A DNA stretch of 64,000 nucleotides from Psychrobacter immobilis. Its GTDB lineage: Bacteria; Pseudomonadota; Gammaproteobacteria; Pseudomonadales; Moraxellaceae. A model generated the notes under the pieces. The model had not been told where the DNA came from and did not search any database. It was given only the letters and a program-made list of their open reading frames with translations. The position numbers and the translations under genes are program-made. This document shows positions 30,241 through 39,753 of this stretch, one piece after another. Numbering within the stretch: position 1 is the first letter of the stretch; the number at the start of each line of letters is the position of its first letter. Location: contig NZ_CAJGZV010000001.1 in the NCBI RefSeq assembly GCF_904846065.1, positions 1 to 64,000 on the forward strand, in the 5' to 3' direction.

Positions 30241-30615
30241 TTAGCGCTGCTTTAAAAGTTTAGTAGACGGATTGAATGAACTGAATATCTTCGTCCACTT
30301 ATTCAGCGCATAGAGCACGTAAGGCAGCAGGCACGTATTGATCAAATCGCGGAGGCTTGCGACCAGCTGTTCGTGGCTTAAGCCAGCCATGCCTGATGCT
30401 TCAATCGTATTTCGATTATCTAAATACTCGCCCAATAAGGCAATGCCCGTCACGACGACTAAAGCCATGAATGATCTGATGCTTTGCTTTTTAATGATAG
30501 GACGCAGCACAAGCAAACACAAAAGATAGATGCCGACGCCGACATAGATATGTAAGGCGTCTTTGGCAAGGCCAGATACTTCAATAACATTGATTTTAAA
30601 AGCGGTAAAATCCAC
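30241..30615 (-). CDS. Small three-helix membrane protein
   Basis: A 124-aa protein with three hydrophobic segments (about 20-38, 49-63 and 93-107) separated by short charged loops. The middle segment GIALLGEYLDNRN and the later SLRDLINTCLLPYVLYAL resemble a widespread small VanZ-like membrane group, but I do not name it. It is separated by 98 nt from the secreted protein gene downstream, so co-transcription is possible. Confidence 0.6.
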   Translation of the reverse strand: MDFTAFKINVIEVSGLAKDALHIYVGVGIYLLCLLVLRPIIKKQSIRSFMALVVVTGIALLGEYLDNRNTIEASGMAGLSHEQLVASLRDLINTCLLPYVLYALNKWTKIFSSFNPSTKLLKQR

Positions 30616-30724
30616 TAGAGTATTCCAAATATAAGCAAGTAGAAAACGACTGAGAGTATCACTAAACCATGATGGCTAAACTATAATAGCTAAAGAGTGG
30701 TAGCTACAAAGTGATGGCTGAGCA

Positions 30725-30758
30725 TAAAAAAGGCAGATTATATAATGGATAATCTACC
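30725..30758 (-). terminator. Terminator after hisH
   Basis: On the minus strand, GGTAGATTAT pairs with ATAATCTGCC (one G-U) around a short loop, followed by T6. It ends the hisB-hisH unit. Confidence 0.88.
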
Positions 30759-30798
30759 TTCTACTAAATTAAATATTCACTTCACGTTTATCGCCTAC

Positions 30799-31443
30799 TT
30801 ACACATTCCACTCGACGAAATTTTTCAACAACTGCAAGCCAGCAGTATGACTTTTTTCTGGGTGAAACTGGGTGGCAAATAAATTATCTTGGATGACACT
30901 GGCACAAAACGGTTGACCATAGTCACATATCGTTGCCACTTGTGAGCTGTTAGTAGGCTCGCAATAATAGCTATGCACAAAGTAAAAATGCGCATTGTCC
31001 TCAATACCATGCCACAATGGGTGGTCAAAATCCATACCGCTAATGGTATTCCAACCCATATGCGGTACTTTGATGGTAGCGCCCTGCTGATCCTTCCACG
31101 TCGGGTCAAATGCTTCTACAGTGCCGTTTAAGATACCCAAGCAGTCTGTACCACCATTTTCAGCGGACTGCTCAAACAATGCCTGCATGCCCACACAAAT
31201 AGCCATAACAGGCTTATTAAACACCGCATGGCGTATGACGTTATCAATCCCTGCTTCATGCATGCCAGCGATACAGTCACGCATAGCACCGACACCGGGG
31301 AAGACAATCTTATCTGCCGCAGCGACAACCTTAGGATCATTGGTGATAGAGACTTCTGCCCCTACCACTGACAAGGCTTTACTGGCGGAATGCAAATTAC
31401 CCATGCCATAATCTAGTAGCGCTACTTTGGTTACTTTAGCCAT
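30799..31443 (-). CDS. hisH: Imidazole glycerol phosphate synthase subunit HisH
   Basis: Glutamine amidotransferase subunit that supplies ammonia to HisF. It is 214 aa with nucleophile C83 in [11 protein letters not shown], oxyanion segment FPGVGAM and the His/Glu pair in QFHPEKS. It overlaps hisB by one base (TAATG), so the two are translationally coupled. HisF is not in the window. Confidence 0.97.
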   Translation of the reverse strand: MAKVTKVALLDYGMGNLHSASKALSVVGAEVSITNDPKVVAAADKIVFPGVGAMRDCIAGMHEAGIDNVIRHAVFNKPVMAICVGMQALFEQSAENGGTDCLGILNGTVEAFDPTWKDQQGATIKVPHMGWNTISGMDFDHPLWHGIEDNAHFYFVHSYYCEPTNSSQVATICDYGQPFCASVIQDNLFATQFHPEKSHTAGLQLLKNFVEWNV

Positions 31444-32108
31444 TAAAACGCCTCTTTAGTCGATGGCAGAGTATTGAGTGCACGCTCATCATATTCGCAC
31501 GCCATACGTAGCGCACGAGCAAACGCTTTAAAGGTAGATTCAATTTGATGATGGCTATTTTTGCCTTTTAGATTGTCTAAATGCACCGTCATCCAAGAAT
31601 GATTGACGAAACCATAAAAGAATTCACTAAACAGGTCAACATCGAAATTACCGACATGCGAACGGGTAAATGGAATGTCCATGTGTAAACCCGGACGTCC
31701 TGATAGATCGACGACAGCGCGGGTCAATGCCTCATCTAGCGGCGCATAAAAGTGCCCATAACGACGAATACCCTTTTTATCGCCCAATGCTTTGTTAAAT
31801 GCTTGTCCAAGGGTAATACCAGTGTCTTCAACGCTATGATGGTCATCGATAAAGGTATCACCGTTGCATTTAATCTCTAAGTCAAACAAACCGTGACGCT
31901 TGATTTGGTCAATCATATGATCCAAAAAAGGTACGCCAGTATCTACAACCCCTTGACCCGTACCATCAAGATTGACGGTACAAGTCACTTGGGTCTCAGC
32001 AGTGATGCGCTCAACGGTCGCAATACGTTCAGGGCGACCATGTAAATTTAGGTTTTTTGGTGCATTTTGCTCAGGTGTATCAGCAGTCGTCATTGCATTG
32101 GCGGTCAT
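31443..32108 (-). CDS. hisB: Imidazoleglycerol-phosphate dehydratase
   Basis: Manganese enzyme that dehydrates IGP to imidazole-acetol phosphate. It is the monofunctional form: 221 aa with metal-binding [10 protein letters not shown] and [12 protein letters not shown], and no phosphatase domain as in E. coli HisB. The N-terminal about 27 residues (Thr/Asn/Pro-rich) precede the family core at [10 protein letters not shown] and may be trimmed if ATG 32093 is used. The divergent gene to the right is at 32510. Confidence 0.96.
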   Translation of the reverse strand: MTANAMTTADTPEQNAPKNLNLHGRPERIATVERITAETQVTCTVNLDGTGQGVVDTGVPFLDHMIDQIKRHGLFDLEIKCNGDTFIDDHHSVEDTGITLGQAFNKALGDKKGIRRYGHFYAPLDEALTRAVVDLSGRPGLHMDIPFTRSHVGNFDVDLFSEFFYGFVNHSWMTVHLDNLKGKNSHHQIESTFKAFARALRMACEYDERALNTLPSTKEAF

Positions 32109-32509
32109 GGCTACTCTCTATCAGTTTTTATCAGTGAAAAGCGGTCAATAAATAAGGCAAAACATGTCTAAATATTTTACTAGTGTCTGGGTCAGCGCTA
32201 GCAAAAAATGTATTAGAAAATGATATATACAAAAGATATCAAGGTATTAGAGTTTGTACGTAATAAATATCATCTAGCCTCATCATAGCAAACCCTAACA
32301 TTTACTGCCACGACCAAGCGGTAAACCACGCACAAAATTACCTCATTCTGCTAAAATAGTGTGTTCAGTATTATTAATCATGACTTGCACTGACTTTTAG
32401 ATATCATATTCTACAGCCCACTTTCTATGACTTTTTGCCGTGTTATAACTTTTTGCTGTGTCATACTGCTACTTTATACGATAGAAACTCTCTGTTTATA
32501 GGAACTGCT
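32109..32509. other. Intergenic region between hisB and panZ-like gene
   Basis: Divergent promoter region with no gene. It contains an imperfect 18-bp tandem duplication (32430-32447 and 32448-32465, core ACTTTTTGC(C/T)GTGT) shortly before the right-hand gene. No clear his attenuator is visible. Confidence 0.45.
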
Positions 32510-32932
32510 ATGCCTTTAGAAGCGATCGCCATTAATAGCTTGGATGCACCACTTATCAAAAAACCTGCTCGCGACAATGAGCTAGCAGAGCGCTTGCAGG
32601 CATTATATGATAGCGATGACGAGCAGCCTGATAGTATCGAGGTATTAAATATCGTTGAGCAGGGTTTTAAGCGCGGGCAATGTCTGTATGTCGGTATGTT
32701 CAATGACAAGCCTATCGCTGCGGTTGCCTGTTTTGATGATGGGCAAACCGACGCCAAGCGCCTGCAATATTTAACGGTACATCCACAAAATCGCGGTCGC
32801 GCTATCGATGCTAAGTTTATTAAACTGGTCTATGATGCCGAGGTAAAAAAAGGCGTCCGTGAGTTTGTCCCTGCCGATGCGGATATTCATCGTATTATGA
32901 GCGAGTATGATTTACTGCGTGTTAAAGACTAA
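32510..32932 (+). CDS. GNAT-fold protein, PanZ/PanM-like
   Basis: A 140-aa single-domain GNAT. The core LYVGMFNDKPIAAVACF ... LQYLTVHPQNRGR has the acetyl-CoA-binding turn. Length and layout resemble PanZ (PanM), the acetyl-CoA sensor that triggers PanD self-cleavage in pantothenate synthesis. A generic acetyltransferase is the alternative. The start is ATG 32510 with AGGAA upstream; the frame is open back to 32435 but that part is not protein-like. It stands alone, upstream of tRNA-Phe. Confidence 0.75.
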   Translation: MPLEAIAINSLDAPLIKKPARDNELAERLQALYDSDDEQPDSIEVLNIVEQGFKRGQCLYVGMFNDKPIAAVACFDDGQTDAKRLQYLTVHPQNRGRAIDAKFIKLVYDAEVKKGVREFVPADADIHRIMSEYDLLRVKD

Positions 32933-33008
32933 ATCGAGAGCAGAAACAGTTAATTTTGCCAATATTTGATTATTTATCGTCTTTTATCTTCTATTATGCA
33001 AAAACCAC

Positions 33009-33037
33009 TTGACAGCAACGTCTATATTTAGTTTAAT
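33009..33037 (+). promoter_or_regulatory. Promoter of tRNA-Phe
   Basis: Perfect TTGACA (33009-33014), 17 nt, TTTAAT (33032-33037), 18 nt before the mature tRNA. Confidence 0.75.
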
Positions 33038-33054
33038 AGCGCCTCAACGAAGAC

Positions 33055-33130
33055 GGCTCGATAGCTCAGTCGGTAGAGCAACGGATTGAAAATCCGTGTG
33101 TCGGCAGTTCGAACCTGCCTCGAGCCACCA
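33055..33130 (+). tRNA. tRNA-Phe (GAA)
   Basis: 76 nt with encoded CCA. The acceptor stem is GGCTCGA/TCGAGCC, D arm GCTC/GAGC, anticodon stem ACGGA/TCCGT with loop TTGAAAA (anticodon GAA), and T arm GGCAG TTCGAAC CTGCC. The discriminator base is A. It is a single-gene transcription unit with promoter and terminator. No integrase or duplicated 3' end is seen beside it. Confidence 0.98.
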
Positions 33131-33146
33131 TTCGTTTAAGAGTTCT

Positions 33147-33182
33147 AAAAAGCCCTGAACAGCAATGTTCGGGGCTTTTTTT
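33147..33182 (+). terminator. Terminator of tRNA-Phe
   Basis: Stem GCCCTGAAC / GTTCGGGGC flanked by A5 and T7. Confidence 0.9.
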
Positions 33183-33217
33183 ATGCCTGTATTCCGTTCT
33201 GAAATAAGCCTAATAGC

Positions 33218-33586
33218 TTATGACAAACGTCTTCTTAATAACACCTCGCAACGCTCTCGCGAGTCTAAGTCATAAACCGTCGCGCGGTAATCGATACCAT
33301 GACGCCCTTCAAAAAATATCACTCTATCGCCCACTGCTAAAAAGCAGGACGTGCGCGCATCATAAATGAAACCATCAATCACGAACGCCAAATCACGATC
33401 TATCTCGCGTACCGTATAAGTTTCTCCTTGCGGAATCAACTGCTCAAACCATGCGCTATAGGCAACATTGGTGCTTAACACGCTGATGAGCAGCAGCACC
33501 AATATCACAAATATACTTTTTAACGACATCGTAACAGTCGAGCCAGCTAGACTGATGCTATTGAGGATGTTTTTATTAACTGTCAT
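33218..33586 (-). CDS. Hypothetical exported or membrane-anchored protein
   Basis: 122 aa with a hydrophobic segment at about 24-42 (SIFVILVLLLISVLSTNVA), probably a signal peptide if translation starts at the in-frame ATG 33529 (103 aa). The C-terminal part is beta-rich and Arg-rich (DLAFVIDGFIYDARTSCFLA, GDRVIFFEGRHG, RATVYDLDSRERCEVLL) with two cysteines that could form a disulfide. The family is not recognised. Confidence 0.6.
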   Translation of the reverse strand: MTVNKNILNSISLAGSTVTMSLKSIFVILVLLLISVLSTNVAYSAWFEQLIPQGETYTVREIDRDLAFVIDGFIYDARTSCFLAVGDRVIFFEGRHGIDYRATVYDLDSRERCEVLLRRRLS

Positions 33587-33736
33587 AACTTTAACCTACT
33601 CAGACCTGCTCAATGATTAATTCTATTCGCCATGCTTCTCATGCTAAATGCTTACTGTCACGGTTGCATAACATTTTTGTGCTGTTTTTTAGACAGTGGC
33701 GCTCAGTATACTCGATAGTATTGATAATGATAAATA

Positions 33737-33775
33737 TGACAGATGACAGATGACAGATGACAGATGACAGATGAC
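33737..33775. repeat. Heptanucleotide tandem repeat
   Basis: Five perfect copies of TGACAGA (33737-33771) plus a partial TGAC. It ends 21 nt before the ATG of the DUF4385 gene, just upstream of the ribosome binding site, so copy number could alter promoter or leader spacing. Confidence 0.95.
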
Positions 33776-33796
33776 GAATACTAATAGGGAAAAGCG

Positions 33797-34297
33797 ATGA
33801 GAGCGTTCGATTACGATTTGGATTATAAAAACCTAGATTTGCGCGCGCAGCCAGAGCTGTATCGGGTCGGTCGCGGCGAGCAAGGCGTATTATTGATAGA
33901 ACCGTATAAGTCTGAAATCCTGCCACACTGGCGCTTTGCTACCCCTGATATTGCGCTTGAGAGCAGCGAGACAATTTATCAGATGTTTTTAGATTATCTA
34001 GCGGCTGATGACTTTATGGGTGCTGATATGGCGCGCAAATTTATTCAAATGGGCTATACCCGCGCCCGTCGTTATGCCAATCACAAAGGCGGCAAAAAAT
34101 ATAAAGGGCCAGTGCCCGATGATAAAAAAGGTCAGAGCGGCGCACATGGTCGCGAAGAGTTGCCACGACAAATCGAAGACCCAGTCAAAGCAGAGTCAGC
34201 GCGCATATTTAAACAAAAATGGGACGAGTGTCGTGAGAACGAAGATTATTTAAGAATGAAAAAGGAACATCGCGAACGTTATAAAGAGGTTGAATAA
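33797..34297 (+). CDS. DUF4385 domain-containing protein
   Basis: A 166-aa hydrophilic cytosolic protein matching the DUF4385 pattern: N-terminal FDYDLDYKNLDLRAQPELYR VGRGEQGVL, central YQMFLDYLAADDFMGADMAR, then the basic RRYANHKGGKKY block and a charged helical C-terminus. Function unknown for the family. SD GGGAAAAGCG precedes the ATG. A heptamer tandem repeat lies directly upstream. Confidence 0.85.
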   Translation: MRAFDYDLDYKNLDLRAQPELYRVGRGEQGVLLIEPYKSEILPHWRFATPDIALESSETIYQMFLDYLAADDFMGADMARKFIQMGYTRARRYANHKGGKKYKGPVPDDKKGQSGAHGREELPRQIEDPVKAESARIFKQKWDECRENEDYLRMKKEHRERYKEVE

Positions 34298-34449
34298 GCA
34301 TAAAATATTACCCCCAGCCTGAAAAGATAGAAATATTTATAATGACAGACTGTTAAATAATTGAATTCATGATTTGCTGTGCTAAGGTAATGAGGGCTTG
34401 GAGCTAACACTCCAAAAAAGTATAAAATTGATAGCGTGGGTAAATAATA

Positions 34450-35151
34450 ATGACTGTAGGTATTAAGCAACTTTTGATTTTTGATTTCGATGGCACGCTC
34501 ATTGATAGTGTGCCAGATTTGGCTGATGCGACCAATGCGATGTTAGCCACTCTGGGCAAAAAGACTTACCCTATCGAGACCATACGAAACTGGATAGGCA
34601 ACGGCTCAAGATTGCTGGTAGAGCGCGCACTAGTAGGTAAGGTAGACGTGTTAGAAGGCGAGTTGACGGTCGAGGAAGCCAATCACGCAGAGCACCTGTT
34701 TTTTGAGGCTTACAAAAATCTCAGTGGTAGCAAAACCGTTGCTTACCCAGATGTCGATAGCGGACTAAAAAAGCTAAAAGCGGCAGGATTTACACTGGCG
34801 TTAGTGACCAATAAACCGATTCGTTTTGTACCGAAAATATTGCAATCCTTTGGCTGGCAGGACTTATTCAGTGAAGTATTAGGCGGTGATAGTCTCTCAA
34901 CTAAAAAGCCTGATCCAGCACCGCTACTGCATGTCTGTAAAGCGTTGAACGTCACTCCAGAACAAGCTGTGATGATTGGCGATTCTAGAAACGATATCTT
35001 AGCCGGACAAAACGCCAATATGGATACTTTCGGGCTGTCTTATGGCTACAACTACGGACAAGATATCCGTGAGCTAAACCCGACCGAAGCCTTTGATGAT
35101 TTTGCGGCATTAGTAGAATATATTTTCAAAAATTATAAGATAGACAGCTAA
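34450..35151 (+). CDS. gph: Phosphoglycolate phosphatase, HAD family
   Basis: A 233-aa HAD hydrolase with motif I DFDGTLIDS (nucleophile Asp), motif II TNKP, and motif III/IV KKPDPAPL ... MIGDSRNDILAG. The cap domain is of the Gph type. It removes 2-phosphoglycolate formed during repair of oxidised DNA ends. Other HAD substrates are possible. The start has only a weak ribosome site. Confidence 0.87.
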   Translation: MTVGIKQLLIFDFDGTLIDSVPDLADATNAMLATLGKKTYPIETIRNWIGNGSRLLVERALVGKVDVLEGELTVEEANHAEHLFFEAYKNLSGSKTVAYPDVDSGLKKLKAAGFTLALVTNKPIRFVPKILQSFGWQDLFSEVLGGDSLSTKKPDPAPLLHVCKALNVTPEQAVMIGDSRNDILAGQNANMDTFGLSYGYNYGQDIRELNPTEAFDDFAALVEYIFKNYKIDS

Positions 35152-35196
35152 AATTTGAACATTAGAATGATTCATTTAAGCCATTCTTTGAAATTA

Positions 35197-36774
35197 TTAT
35201 TTGCTCCGATAGCTCAGCGCCTCAGACACATGAGCGCTTGTAATATCGATACTGTCAGCCAAATCAGCAATGGTACGCGCCACTCGCAATACTCGATGAT
35301 AACCGCGTGCCGATAAATTCAGACGCTGCTGAGCGAGCTGTAATAGTTGCTGTTCACCCTCTCCTAGTTGGATATATTTATCAATCTCGCTAGGGCTAAG
35401 CTCATTATTGACCTTTTGTTGCCGCTGCATCTGATGTTTATGTGCGGCAATGACTCGAACGCGCACTTGTTCGGAGGTTTCGCCAGCTTGAGCATTTTGC
35501 AAGTCGGCAATTGGCAGCGCAGGTACAGTGATATGCAAATCAATTCGATCAAGCAGTGGACCTGATAGTTTATCTTGGTAACGTTTAATCTGTTCAGGTC
35601 GGCAGCGACAACGCCCTGAGGTATCGCCATCATAGCCGCATGGGCATGGATTCATGGCAGCGACCAATTGGAAATTAGCTGGAAAAGTCATCTGCGAGTT
35701 GGCACGGCTAATAGTGATTTTCTTGGCTTCTAATGGCTGACGCAATACCTCGAGCACGCTCCGATCAAACTCTGGCAATTCGTCAAGGAATAATACGCCT
35801 TTATTGGCAAGGGTAATTTCACCCGGTTTTGGTCGTGAGCCACCACCCACCAAAGCCACGGCTGATATGGTGTGATGAACCTGCCTAAACGGTCTTGTTC
35901 CATAATCGTAATCGCTGTCTGCCACTGAATAAGTACTGGCAACCTCTAATGCATCTTCATCACTTAAATCCGGCAATATGGTCGGCAGCCGTGACGCCAT
36001 TAACGTCTTGCCTGAGCCGGGTGGCCCTGTAAATAACAGCGAATGACCACCAGCAGCGGCAATCTCTAGCGCGCGCCGTGCATGATGCTGTCCTTTGACA
36101 TCAGCCAAGTCCACTTGATAGCCAACATGCTGCTGTGCTGGACTCGGTTGTACAACGTCCAAAGAGTCATAGGCTGCGCTTGGATTCGCTAACGACTGTA
36201 AGTGGTCACAAACTGTCTTTAAGCTTTGCGCGGCTAGTATCGTCACGCCATCCACACGGCTAGCCTCAGCACCATTATCAATCGGTACGATAAGCTGCGG
36301 TGTTTGTGGTTTTGGCTGCGGTTCGCTCAGCTCCTGTTCAGTGATATTTGCCACCTGCAATACTTTGGGCGCCAGCGCCTCAGCTTTGATCGCTCGTGCC
36401 ACCGCTAAGCTGCCTGTCACTTGCCGTAAATTCCCATTGAGCGCTAACTCACCGATAAACTCAAACCCTGATAATACTTCTGGATCCAATTGATCACTGG
36501 CTGCCAAGATTCCGATGGCAATCGGTAAATCAAGACGTGCACCATCTTTAGGCAAATCAGCGGGGGCTAGATTGATAGTGAGACGACGATTAGGAAATTG
36601 AAAGCCAGAGTTCAGAATCGCAGAGCGTACACGGTCTTTGCTCTCACGTACCGCAGCCTCAGGCAAACCGACAATGGTCAATGCTGGCAACCCTTGCGAC
36701 AGATGCACTTCAATAATGACCTTGGGCGCATGCAGTCCGACGACTGAACGGGTATAGACTTGTGCAAACGACAT
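35197..36774 (-). CDS. comM: YifB/ComM family Mg-chelatase-like AAA+ ATPase
   Basis: A 525-aa hexameric AAA+ helicase of the ComM type. ComM drives branch migration during integration of DNA taken up by natural transformation. Features are the N-terminal Lon-substrate-like domain (FAQVYTRSVVGLHAPKV), Walker A FTGPPGSGKT, Walker B GVLFLDELPEF, zinc-like CPCGYDGDTSGRCRC and the C-terminal chelatase domain. The start at 36774 is 8 nt after AGGA; the ATG at 36780 is too close. dprA at the right edge is a second competence gene in the window. Confidence 0.93.
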   Translation of the reverse strand: MSFAQVYTRSVVGLHAPKVIIEVHLSQGLPALTIVGLPEAAVRESKDRVRSAILNSGFQFPNRRLTINLAPADLPKDGARLDLPIAIGILAASDQLDPEVLSGFEFIGELALNGNLRQVTGSLAVARAIKAEALAPKVLQVANITEQELSEPQPKPQTPQLIVPIDNGAEASRVDGVTILAAQSLKTVCDHLQSLANPSAAYDSLDVVQPSPAQQHVGYQVDLADVKGQHHARRALEIAAAGGHSLLFTGPPGSGKTLMASRLPTILPDLSDEDALEVASTYSVADSDYDYGTRPFRQVHHTISAVALVGGGSRPKPGEITLANKGVLFLDELPEFDRSVLEVLRQPLEAKKITISRANSQMTFPANFQLVAAMNPCPCGYDGDTSGRCRCRPEQIKRYQDKLSGPLLDRIDLHITVPALPIADLQNAQAGETSEQVRVRVIAAHKHQMQRQQKVNNELSPSEIDKYIQLGEGEQQLLQLAQQRLNLSARGYHRVLRVARTIADLADSIDITSAHVSEALSYRSK

Positions 36775-37132
36775 CAGCATTTTCCTAATATAGGGAATAA
36801 TTGATAATAGAGTATTATGTATCAGTGCGCAAATGTCGTGTTTTATTGTCTCATTTTATTTACTAGCATAGTTATCAACAGTTGTTATATGATAAACGGA
36901 TGCTCTTTCGCTCAGTCTTATTCGGCTATGCTGCCCCAAAGATTATCCAAAGGTTCTCACACCTGTTAACTACATTATTAACGTATTGGATAATTTTAAT
37001 CGCACTACAAAGCACTAAGGATTAGCAAGAGTATTGGCAATAAAAGGATTTTATTGATCATCTAAAGTTTGCTGGCGGCTTTTTGCTGCAGATTTATATA
37101 ACACCTACTTTATATAATACCTACTACCATGG
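36775..37132. other. Intergenic region before the acylase gene
   Basis: No gene. It holds a 16-bp imperfect tandem duplication TTATATAA(C/T)ACCTACT (37094-37109, 37110-37125) next to the acylase start. No strong promoter is assigned. Confidence 0.45.
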
Positions 37133-39628
37133 ATGGATAAACTTATGAGCATAAAGATGCATAATCGGCGTGTGCCCACACTCACGCTACTGACAGTAGC
37201 AGTCTCTTTAGGACTATTCGGCTGCTCAGACAGTGACAATAGTTTCAATGACGATGATGTCATACTACCTTCCACTAATTATGAAGCCGATATTCAGCGC
37301 ACTGAGTTTGGTATGCCGCACATCACCGCAAAGGATTACAAAGGCCTTGGTTATGGCGTTGGTTATGCATTCGCAGAAGATAATTTCTGCTCACTAGCGC
37401 GTGAAGTTGTAGTCGCTAGCGGTCAGAGTATGCTGTATCTAGGCGCTGACGGTAATTTGGCTAGCGATGCTTTTTATACGTGGTACAACACTGACAAGCG
37501 AAAAGCTGAATTTTTAGCAGCTCAAGACCCTGAAGTCATTGATGCTGTGACAGGTTATGCAGCAGGCTATAGCCGTTATCTACGTGACAAAGGCGTGGCT
37601 AATATCGATCCCGCTTGTGCCAATGCTGAATGGGTACGCGAGATTACTTTAGATGATTTATTGACGGTCTACGGTAAAGCCAATCTACGTGGTGGCTTAT
37701 CTAATTTCGTCGGTCCCATTGTAGCAGCGGCACCGCCCTCTATTGCTGGCGTTCAGGGTAGCTCAAGAATGCGTAGTGTTCCAGTCGCAAACCCTGTCGT
37801 AGAGTCAGCACCTGCATTCAATATGGATACGATTAATGCGATGAGTGGCGGTAGTAATGCCTATGCCTTTGGTAAGGAGGTGACCGGTACTAGTAGCGGG
37901 GTTATGTATGGCAATCCGCATGAGCCATGGGATGGCGTCCAACGCTTCTATCAATTTCACTTAACGATGCCAGGTGAGCTGGATGTGATGGGCGCGGCTC
38001 AACAAGGTCAGCCTTTCCCTAACATCGGTTTTAACAAAGACGTGGCTTGGAGCCATACCGTATCCACTGCCAAACGTTTTACGCTTTATCAGCTGAGCCT
38101 AGTTGATGGAGATCCTCTCAAATACAATTATACTAATAGCGCTGGTGTGACTGAGCAGCGTGATATCGAAACCGTTCCTGTCACTATTCAGCTACCAAAT
38201 AATCAGACGCAGGTTCACAATATTTATGTCTCACAATATGGACCGATGTTAGCGGTCAATTTACTCAATGGTCAATTACCAGCATGGGGCGCTAATAATC
38301 TAGCTTATACTATCCGTGATGCCGCCTCTGAAAACCCAAGAGCACTCAATCAGTGGCGTAGTATGAATAAGGCTACGAGCGTTGAGGACTTAGTCGATAG
38401 AATGCAAAGCGTCCTTGGTCTTGGGTTTGTTAATACTATTGCTACCGACCGTAATGGTAAGGCACTCTATGCTGACATCTCAACCGTACCAAATGTGACC
38501 AAAGCTAAGCTTGAAGCTTGTAGTAGTGCTGCATCTGGCCCCTTCCTTGGTGCCTTAATTGCCTCTGACTTGCCAGCACTGAATGGTAGTAACGCTGCCT
38601 GTGAATGGGGAGTTGATACAGACTCACCGCAAGCAGGTATTTTTGGGCGCTCAAACTTACCTTTCTTGATCCGCGATGATTATGTTGCTAACTCGAACGA
38701 TAGCTATTGGTTAAGCAATTTAGAGCAACCACTGACTGGATTTTCACCGCTCCTACGTCGTCGTTTAGCCCCCTTCTTAGGTGCTACTCCAGCAGCGGGT
38801 GTTCCCTTACTTATGCGCTCACGTATGGGACTGGTTCAAATACAAGATCGATTCAGTAATAAAGATAACTTGGGCGGTACTAACTTCAATTTAAACAATA
38901 TGCAAAAGGTCGTCTATGGTAACCGCAGTTATGTCGCTGAGTTGGTACTCGACGACGTATTAGCAGATTGTCGAGCGAATGCTAGCATGCCTTTGACAGG
39001 CGGCTCTACTATTGATGCAACTAATGCTTGTAATATCTTGAGTAATTGGGATCGTCGTAATAATTTAGAGAGCAAAGGCGCTCATGTCTTTAGAGAGTTT
39101 TGGCGTAATGTGGACTTTAATGAAACGACGGATACGATATTCAGTGTTAAATTTGATGCAAAAGACCCAGTCAATACGCCTCGTGGTTTAATTATTAGTG
39201 CGGATACACGTACTGCTTTAGGAGATTCCATTAAGTTCTTCCAAGATAAAAACATCGCTCTTGATGCGTCTTTATCTGATTTGCAGTATATCGTTGATGC
39301 TAGTAAAAACGATGAGCGTATTGCTATGCATGGTGGTTTTGGTCGTGAAGGTGTATTCAATGTTGCAGAAACGAGAGGCACAAGCGCTAATGATGGCGCA
39401 AACTACCTCATTAATTTTGGTCCGACATATATGCAAACCGTTACCTTTGATAAAAGCGGCCCTGTAGCAGAAGCCTTATTAGGTTACTCGCAAGCTTCTG
39501 ATACTACTCGACCGTTCCATCGTGACCAGAGTCATCGTTATTCCGATAAAAACTGGATTCGTTTACCCTTCAATGCTAATGACGTTAGCAAGCAAGCCGT
39601 TGGCAATAAAATCCAGCTAAAAGAATAA
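37133..39628 (+). CDS. Penicillin-acylase family lipoprotein
   Basis: Ntn-hydrolase of the penicillin/acyl-homoserine-lactone acylase group, 831 aa. The signal peptide ends with lipobox LFGC (C31), so it is probably lipidated. The alpha region (about 50-235) precedes the self-cleavage site at GG/SN, giving S241 as the beta-subunit nucleophile in SGGSNAYAFGKEV. YGNPHEPWDGVQRFYQFHLT is the next conserved block. The substrate (AHL, aculeacin-like or beta-lactam) cannot be predicted. Starts at 37145 or 37157 would also keep the signal peptide. Confidence 0.9.
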   Translation: MDKLMSIKMHNRRVPTLTLLTVAVSLGLFGCSDSDNSFNDDDVILPSTNYEADIQRTEFGMPHITAKDYKGLGYGVGYAFAEDNFCSLAREVVVASGQSMLYLGADGNLASDAFYTWYNTDKRKAEFLAAQDPEVIDAVTGYAAGYSRYLRDKGVANIDPACANAEWVREITLDDLLTVYGKANLRGGLSNFVGPIVAAAPPSIAGVQGSSRMRSVPVANPVVESAPAFNMDTINAMSGGSNAYAFGKEVTGTSSGVMYGNPHEPWDGVQRFYQFHLTMPGELDVMGAAQQGQPFPNIGFNKDVAWSHTVSTAKRFTLYQLSLVDGDPLKYNYTNSAGVTEQRDIETVPVTIQLPNNQTQVHNIYVSQYGPMLAVNLLNGQLPAWGANNLAYTIRDAASENPRALNQWRSMNKATSVEDLVDRMQSVLGLGFVNTIATDRNGKALYADISTVPNVTKAKLEACSSAASGPFLGALIASDLPALNGSNAACEWGVDTDSPQAGIFGRSNLPFLIRDDYVANSNDSYWLSNLEQPLTGFSPLLRRRLAPFLGATPAAGVPLLMRSRMGLVQIQDRFSNKDNLGGTNFNLNNMQKVVYGNRSYVAELVLDDVLADCRANASMPLTGGSTIDATNACNILSNWDRRNNLESKGAHVFREFWRNVDFNETTDTIFSVKFDAKDPVNTPRGLIISADTRTALGDSIKFFQDKNIALDASLSDLQYIVDASKNDERIAMHGGFGREGVFNVAETRGTSANDGANYLINFGPTYMQTVTFDKSGPVAEALLGYSQASDTTRPFHRDQSHRYSDKNWIRLPFNANDVSKQAVGNKIQLKE

Positions 39629-39637
39629 GTTTGACGT

Positions 39638-39717
39638 AACTTGAATTAGTGATAACTTAAATTAGTGATAACTTAAATTAGTGATAACTTAAATTAGTGA
39701 TAACTTAAATTAGTGAT
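39638..39717. repeat. 16-bp tandem repeat, five copies
   Basis: Five head-to-tail copies of AACTTAAATTAGTGAT, the first with one mismatch. It lies directly between the acylase stop and its terminator, so it is transcribed but not translated. Confidence 0.97.
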
Positions 39718-39750
39718 AAAAAGACCTCAGATATATGCTGAGGTCTTTTT
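39718..39750. terminator. Bidirectional terminator after acylase
   Basis: Perfect stem AAAAAGACCTCAG / CTGAGGTCTTTTT with loop ATATATG. Confidence 0.93.
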
Positions 39751-39753
39751 ACT

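Noticed and set aside
33055..33600. tRNA-Phe as an integration site for a genomic island
   Set aside because: No integrase, no duplicated tRNA 3' end and ordinary genes follow.
33639..33926. 95-codon minus-strand ORF over the heptamer repeat
   Set aside because: It runs antisense into the DUF4385 coding region and translates the heptamer as a repeat; a shadow frame.
36877..36890. TTATCAACA-like DnaA box before the acylase gene
   Set aside because: Single site with a mismatch at a conserved position; expected by chance.
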